Below, one piece after another: positions 59,856 to 64,000 of a stretch of DNA of 64,000 nt. The translations under genes and the position numbers were made by a program. The notes below the pieces were generated by a model, which worked only from the letters and a program-made list of their open reading frames with translations, did not search any database and was not told the DNA's origin. The stretch is from positions 1-64,000 of the forward strand of contig CAJXZB010000007.1 of assembly GCA_913063405.1 (NCBI GenBank). Direction: 5' to 3'. Each line of letters begins with the position of its first letter. Positions within the stretch are counted from its first letter, which is position 1. The stretch is from an uncultured Ulvibacter sp. (GTDB taxonomy: Bacteria > Bacteroidota > Bacteroidia > Flavobacteriales > Flavobacteriaceae).

Positions 59856-62354
59856 ATGGAATCAATGATGATTTATATGCCAATTGCAATGGCTGTATTA
59901 GGACTACTTTATATGGTAGTTAAAAAATCTTGGGTAATGAAGCAAGATGCTGGAGATGGCAAGATGAAAGAAATTTCGGATCACATCTACGAAGGAGCCT
60001 TGGCCTTCTTAAATGCAGAATACAGATTGCTAGCTATTTTTGTGGTGATTGTAAGTGCGCTACTTGCAATAGTTTCATTTGTAGTGCCAACAACTCATTG
60101 GCTAATTGTAATTGCGTTTATTTTTGGAGCTATCTTTTCTGCTTTCGCTGGAAATATAGGGATGAGAATTGCAACTAAAACAAACGTTAGAACAACACAA
60201 GCGGCTCGTTCAAGTTTGCCAAATGCGTTAAAGATTTCTTTTGGTGGTGGTACAGTAATGGGACTTGGAGTTGCTGGATTAGCTGTATTAGGTCTAACGG
60301 CATTCTTTATATTTTTCTTTCACTTTTTTATGGGTGGAGTCTGGACGTCTACTGCGGATATGACGATCGTTCTTGAGACCTTAGCCGGATTCTCATTAGG
60401 AGCTGAGTCTATTGCCTTGTTTGCCCGTGTGGGTGGAGGTATTTATACAAAAGCTGCGGATGTTGGAGCTGATTTAGTGGGTAAGGTCGAAGCTGGTATT
60501 CCTGAAGATGATCCAAGAAACCCTGCAACAATTGCAGATAATGTAGGAGATAATGTAGGAGATGTAGCAGGTATGGGAGCCGATTTATTTGGTTCGTATG
60601 TAGCGACTGTACTGGCGGCAATGGTTCTTGGTAACTACGTCATTAAAGATATGGGCGGTAATATTGGTGAATCCTTTGGAGGAATTGGCCCTATTTTATT
60701 ACCGATGGCAATTGCAGGTGCTGGAATTATTATTTCTATACTAGGAACATTACTTGTGAAGATTAATAGCAATGACGCAAAAGAATCTCAGGTAATGGGA
60801 GCTTTAAATAAAGGGAACTGGACTTCAATTGTTTTAGTTGCTATTGCTTGTTTTGGGTTGTGTAAATGGATGCTTCCTGAAACAATGCAAATGGAATTCT
60901 TTGGTGAAGGATTGCAGGAGATTTCTTCAATGAATGTATTTTATGCTACACTTGTTGGTTTAATAGTTGGAGCAGTTATTTCATCTGTTACAGAGTATTA
61001 TACTGGGCTTGGAAAAAAGCCTATTCTTAAGATTGTACAACAATCAAGTACAGGTGCAGGAACAAATATTATTGCAGGTTTGGCAACAGGGATGATTTCA
61101 ACGTTTCCTTCGGTTCTTTTATTTGCAGGTGCTATTTGGACGTCTTATGCGTTTGCAGGATTTTATGGAGTTGCTTTAGCGGCTTCAGCAATGATGGCAA
61201 CAACAGCAATGCAGTTGGCTATTGATGCTTTCGGACCAATTAGTGATAATGCTGGTGGGATTGCTGAAATGAGCGAACAAGAGCCAATCGTTAGAGAACG
61301 TACAGATATATTAGATTCTGTTGGCAACACAACTGCGGCAACAGGAAAAGGATTTGCAATTGCTTCGGCAGCATTAACATCGCTGGCTTTATTTGCAGCC
61401 TACGTAACTTTTACTGGAATTGACGGAATTAACATCTTTAAGGCGCCGGTATTAGCAATGCTATTTGTTGGTGGTATGGTACCCGTAGTATTTTCTGCAT
61501 TAGCAATGAATGCAGTAGGAAAGGCGGCAATGGAAATGGTGCAAGAAGTACGTCGACAATTTAGAGATATACCTGGAATTATGGAAGGTACTGGGAAACC
61601 AGAATATGATAAATGTGTTGCGATTTCTACAGAGGCTTCTTTGAGAGAAATGATGCTTCCAGGATTACTTACTATTGGATTCCCATTGGTAATTGCTTTT
61701 GTTCCTATGATTTTTGGAATGGACAACTTAGCAATCGCTGAAATGTTAGGTGGATATATGGCCGGTGTAACCGTAAGTGGTGTGCTTTGGGCAATCTTCC
61801 AAAACAATGCAGGGGGTGCTTGGGATAACGCTAAGAAATCTTTTGAAGCAGGAGTTGAGATTGATGGCGAAATGACATTTAAAGGTTCAGAGGCACATAA
61901 GGCAGCTGTAACAGGAGATACCGTTGGTGATCCATTTAAAGACACGTCAGGTCCTTCTATGAATATTTTGATTAAACTTACGTGTTTAATTGGGTTGGTG
62001 ATCGCTCCGATCTTAGGAGGTCATAGTTCCGATATGAGTCATTCTGAAAATACATCAGAAGAAATGATGTTTATTGACGAAGATGGTAACAAAACCATTT
62101 TGACTGATAAGCAGGGAAAACAGGTTGAAGAAGCTGGTCTTACTGAAGTTGAAAAAGAAGTAAAAGTTAAAATGTCTGTTAATGGTGATATCACTACTGC
62201 AGATGTAATTATTAAAACTACTACTGACGGTAAATCGACAACGGAAACAAAAATATTTTCTGGAACTGAAGCTGAGGTACAAGCTCAGTTAGATGTACTT
62301 AAAGATGCAGACGTTAAGGTTGAGAAAGTAATTGAAGAAGTAGAGAACCTATAA
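59856..62354 (+). CDS. hppA: Membrane-bound ion-pumping pyrophosphatase
   Basis: The protein has 832 aa with about 16 membrane helices. The substrate motif is complete: ADVGADLVGKVEAGIPEDDPRNPATIADNVGDNVGDVAGMGADLFGS. GNTTAATGKG has Ala and Gly where K+-independent enzymes have Lys and Thr, which points to the K+-dependent subclass. It uses PPi hydrolysis to pump H+ or Na+; the sequence alone does not decide between them. A C-terminal extension after the last helix (about 725-832) is acidic and repetitive (VKVKMSVNGDITTADVIIKTTTDG), longer than in typical members. Confidence 0.95.
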   Translation: MESMMIYMPIAMAVLGLLYMVVKKSWVMKQDAGDGKMKEISDHIYEGALAFLNAEYRLLAIFVVIVSALLAIVSFVVPTTHWLIVIAFIFGAIFSAFAGNIGMRIATKTNVRTTQAARSSLPNALKISFGGGTVMGLGVAGLAVLGLTAFFIFFFHFFMGGVWTSTADMTIVLETLAGFSLGAESIALFARVGGGIYTKAADVGADLVGKVEAGIPEDDPRNPATIADNVGDNVGDVAGMGADLFGSYVATVLAAMVLGNYVIKDMGGNIGESFGGIGPILLPMAIAGAGIIISILGTLLVKINSNDAKESQVMGALNKGNWTSIVLVAIACFGLCKWMLPETMQMEFFGEGLQEISSMNVFYATLVGLIVGAVISSVTEYYTGLGKKPILKIVQQSSTGAGTNIIAGLATGMISTFPSVLLFAGAIWTSYAFAGFYGVALAASAMMATTAMQLAIDAFGPISDNAGGIAEMSEQEPIVRERTDILDSVGNTTAATGKGFAIASAALTSLALFAAYVTFTGIDGINIFKAPVLAMLFVGGMVPVVFSALAMNAVGKAAMEMVQEVRRQFRDIPGIMEGTGKPEYDKCVAISTEASLREMMLPGLLTIGFPLVIAFVPMIFGMDNLAIAEMLGGYMAGVTVSGVLWAIFQNNAGGAWDNAKKSFEAGVEIDGEMTFKGSEAHKAAVTGDTVGDPFKDTSGPSMNILIKLTCLIGLVIAPILGGHSSDMSHSENTSEEMMFIDEDGNKTILTDKQGKQVEEAGLTEVEKEVKVKMSVNGDITTADVIIKTTTDGKSTTETKIFSGTEAEVQAQLDVLKDADVKVEKVIEEVENL

Positions 62355-62371
62355 TTTCTACCTTAAATATT

Positions 62372-62407
62372 AAAAAGCCTGTTCCGTTTTCCGAGCGGGC
62401 CTTTTTT
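62372..62407 (+). terminator. Terminator of hppA
   Basis: A stem with G-U pairs (GCCTGTTC with GAGCGGGC) is flanked by A and T tracts (AAAAAG, CTTTTTT). It lies 17 bp past the hppA stop. Confidence 0.75.
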
Positions 62408-62571
62408 GTTTAATGTATTTTGGATAGTAGATGGAGATTTAAGCAATTTGCCAATTAAAAAAGACCAAGTTGCAATTGCATCTGGAAACAATGAGAACCA
62501 AACTTTCTTTTACTATCACCCAATAAATGCAATCATTGAAAAAGTAATTCCAACTAAAAAGAATAAACGTT

Positions 62572-63813
62572 TTAAGAGTATATCTTTTTTACAACTTTAC
62601 CAATACTTAATCCCTGTACAATAATCGAAAATAACACGATGATATAAGTGATATGAAGTATTAAATCTCCTGAAAGTTCTTTACTTAAACTTAATGCTAG
62701 CGCGATGGAAATACCACCTCGTAATCCCCCCCAAGTTAAAATGACTATGGTCTTAATTGGTTTTTCTTCTTCGTGTTTTAATAATGAATACGGTAAAAAG
62801 ACAGAGATAGACCTTGCAAGAAGCACAATTAGTATTGCAAGAATACCTAACAAGATATAATTTGTATTAAACTCTAATAGGTGAATAGCAAGTCCAATAA
62901 GAACAAACAAAATTCCATTAAAAACATCATCTAAGATCTCCCAAAAGGAATTGATGGCTTTTTGTACAGGGTTTTTATCTTCAATTACGTGTATTTTATG
63001 TCCAATTAATAATCCCGCGATAACCATTGTTAATGGAGCAGATACGTGTAACATAAATGCTCCAGCAGTTCCACCCATTACAACAGCAAGGCTTATCATT
63101 ACTGCTAATTGTGGGTTATTTTTTAATGATTGAATACACTTTAAACCTAGAAAACCAATAAGTAACCCATAAAGTAACCCGCCTACGGCTTCTTCTAGAA
63201 ATAGTGTTCCTATTTCTGCCCCTATCTCTGCTGTACTGTGTTCTCCCGTTGCCGTAGCAATCAACAAAATTCCAGAAAAAACAACAACTCCAATACCATC
63301 ATTAAACATGGATTCTCCTTCTATCTTTATTCCTAAACTTTCGGCAATATTCGCTTTTTTCAAGATTGCCATTACTGCAATTGGGTCGGTTGGAGAAATT
63401 AAAGCACCAAATAAAAGAGCGTGAATAAAAGGTAATTCTAAACCAACTAATTGTGCGCCAAAAAACATCAGGCCACCAACTAAAAATGTAGATATAAGAA
63501 CACTTAAAGTTGCAAATAATAAGATTGATTTTTTCTCTTTGGCAAGTGCTTCAAGATTAACATGCAGTGCTCCTGCAAACAATAAAAAACTTAAAATACC
63601 ATCAAGTAAAAGTGTCTTAAAATCTGCGTTAACAATAATGTCGCAAAAGAATTGGTAAAATTCTGGAAATATTGTTTTGCTTAATGTAATAGGAATGATT
63701 AAGAGTAGGCTTAAAATTATTAAACCAATGGTAGTTGGTAGCTTTAGTAACTTATAATTAATTAAATTAAAAAGAGCAGCTATCGTAAAAATAATACTAA
63801 AGGATTCGAACAT
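62572..63813 (-). CDS. Na+(K+)/H+ antiporter, CPA1 family (NhaP-like)
   Basis: The protein has 413 aa and about 12 membrane helices. Motifs for the family are GALISPTDPIAVMAILKKANIAESLG with the ion-binding region, EGESMFNDGIGVVVFSGIL with Asp, and TWGGLRGGISIALALSLS near the C-terminus. It exchanges Na+ or K+ for H+ to keep pH and salt balance. The ion-channel gene ends 1 bp before its start, so both are probably expressed together for cation homeostasis. Confidence 0.92.
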   Translation of the reverse strand: MFESFSIIFTIAALFNLINYKLLKLPTTIGLIILSLLLIIPITLSKTIFPEFYQFFCDIIVNADFKTLLLDGILSFLLFAGALHVNLEALAKEKKSILLFATLSVLISTFLVGGLMFFGAQLVGLELPFIHALLFGALISPTDPIAVMAILKKANIAESLGIKIEGESMFNDGIGVVVFSGILLIATATGEHSTAEIGAEIGTLFLEEAVGGLLYGLLIGFLGLKCIQSLKNNPQLAVMISLAVVMGGTAGAFMLHVSAPLTMVIAGLLIGHKIHVIEDKNPVQKAINSFWEILDDVFNGILFVLIGLAIHLLEFNTNYILLGILAILIVLLARSISVFLPYSLLKHEEEKPIKTIVILTWGGLRGGISIALALSLSKELSGDLILHITYIIVLFSIIVQGLSIGKVVKKIYS

Positions 63814-64000
63814 TTATTTTGATTTTGTGTTAATATATTTCCCAACAAAAACACCTATAACAATTGCTAAATAAAATTGACCAATTATATTCATTACTAG
63901 TGTTAATGATTGAGATGGAGCTGTTATTGGAGTTATATCACCATATCCCACAGATGTTATACTTATAAAACTGAAATAATAAAAACTATAACCTGAAAAT
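63814..64000 (-). CDS. Potassium ion channel, C-terminal part (window edge)
   Basis: The last 62 codons of a minus-strand gene reach the window edge, so the start is missing. The frame reads YYFSFISITSVGYGDITPIT, in which TSVGYGD is the K+ selectivity filter. A membrane helix follows (MNIIGQFYLAIVIGVFVGKYI), then KSK and stop. This is the pore and last helix of a two-helix or six-helix K+ channel. It abuts the antiporter start. Confidence 0.85.
   Translation of the reverse strand, partial: FSGYSFYYFSFISITSVGYGDITPITAPSQSLTLVMNIIGQFYLAIVIGVFVGKYINTKSK

Noticed and set aside
62406-62624. 72-codon plus-strand frame after hppA
   Set aside because: It begins inside the hppA terminator and ends over the antiporter gene; no family feature or promoter is seen.

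Overview
The window is a chromosomal segment from a member of the Bacteroidota, most likely Flavobacteriaceae. The support is AT-rich DNA, promoters with the Bacteroidota -7 box TAnnTTTG, secreted proteins with type IX secretion (T9SS) C-terminal sorting domains, many SPII lipoproteins, a DUF5686 protein, TonB-type periplasmic proteins and a membrane AraC regulator. No rRNA, tRNA or CRISPR array was seen. All names come from reading motifs, without database searches.

Positions 1-21000 are accessory DNA. A module of about 7.65 kb carries a Walker-type ATPase, two tandem tyrosine recombinases (the second lacking its first catalytic Arg), a small protein and a structured non-coding stretch with two related inverted-arm sites and two perfect hairpins. 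It also carries an orphan Rhs toxin tip with a putative lipoprotein immunity partner, a LAS-type peptidase and an XRE regulator. A 77-bp direct repeat lies at 1-77 and 7655-7731. The second copy stops exactly where IS1-family-type sequence begins. Next comes a five-gene set at 8720-14606 (membrane AraC regulator, large lipoprotein, radical SAM/SPASM enzyme, KAS III-like synthase, fatty-acid-hydroxylase-like membrane enzyme), which looks like an undescribed lipid or small-molecule pathway. A second Rhs remnant, two unrecognised tandem genes (1282 and 386 aa) and a relic of a type I restriction methylase complete the island.

Positions 21000-29500 hold small envelope proteins and regulation: a LytTR response regulator, an acidic repeat lipoprotein, a TPR histidine kinase followed by two near-duplicate LuxR-type response regulators, an Ala-rich repeat lipoprotein and an HTH-S24 regulator whose promoter abuts its start codon. 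Positions 29479-34344 hold Kdo transferase, a DegT-type aminotransferase, GalE and a secreted amidohydrolase.

Positions 34726-44754 hold two T9SS cargo proteins sharing a recently duplicated C-terminal module and leader. They are followed by a TPR-CHAT protein, a complete IS4-family element with 9-bp target duplications, a lipoprotein, and an ECF sigma factor coupled to a membrane TPR protein. The IS has split what was probably a lipoprotein-CHAT operon.

Positions 44749-64000 are mostly housekeeping: fabD, folA, a 2TM protein, a class V aminotransferase, a TonB-like protein, thyA, a nucleoside transporter, a bifunctional nuclease, etfAB, pdhB, a DUF5686 protein, an M23 peptidase, soluble and membrane pyrophosphatases, a CPA1 antiporter and the end of a potassium channel gene.
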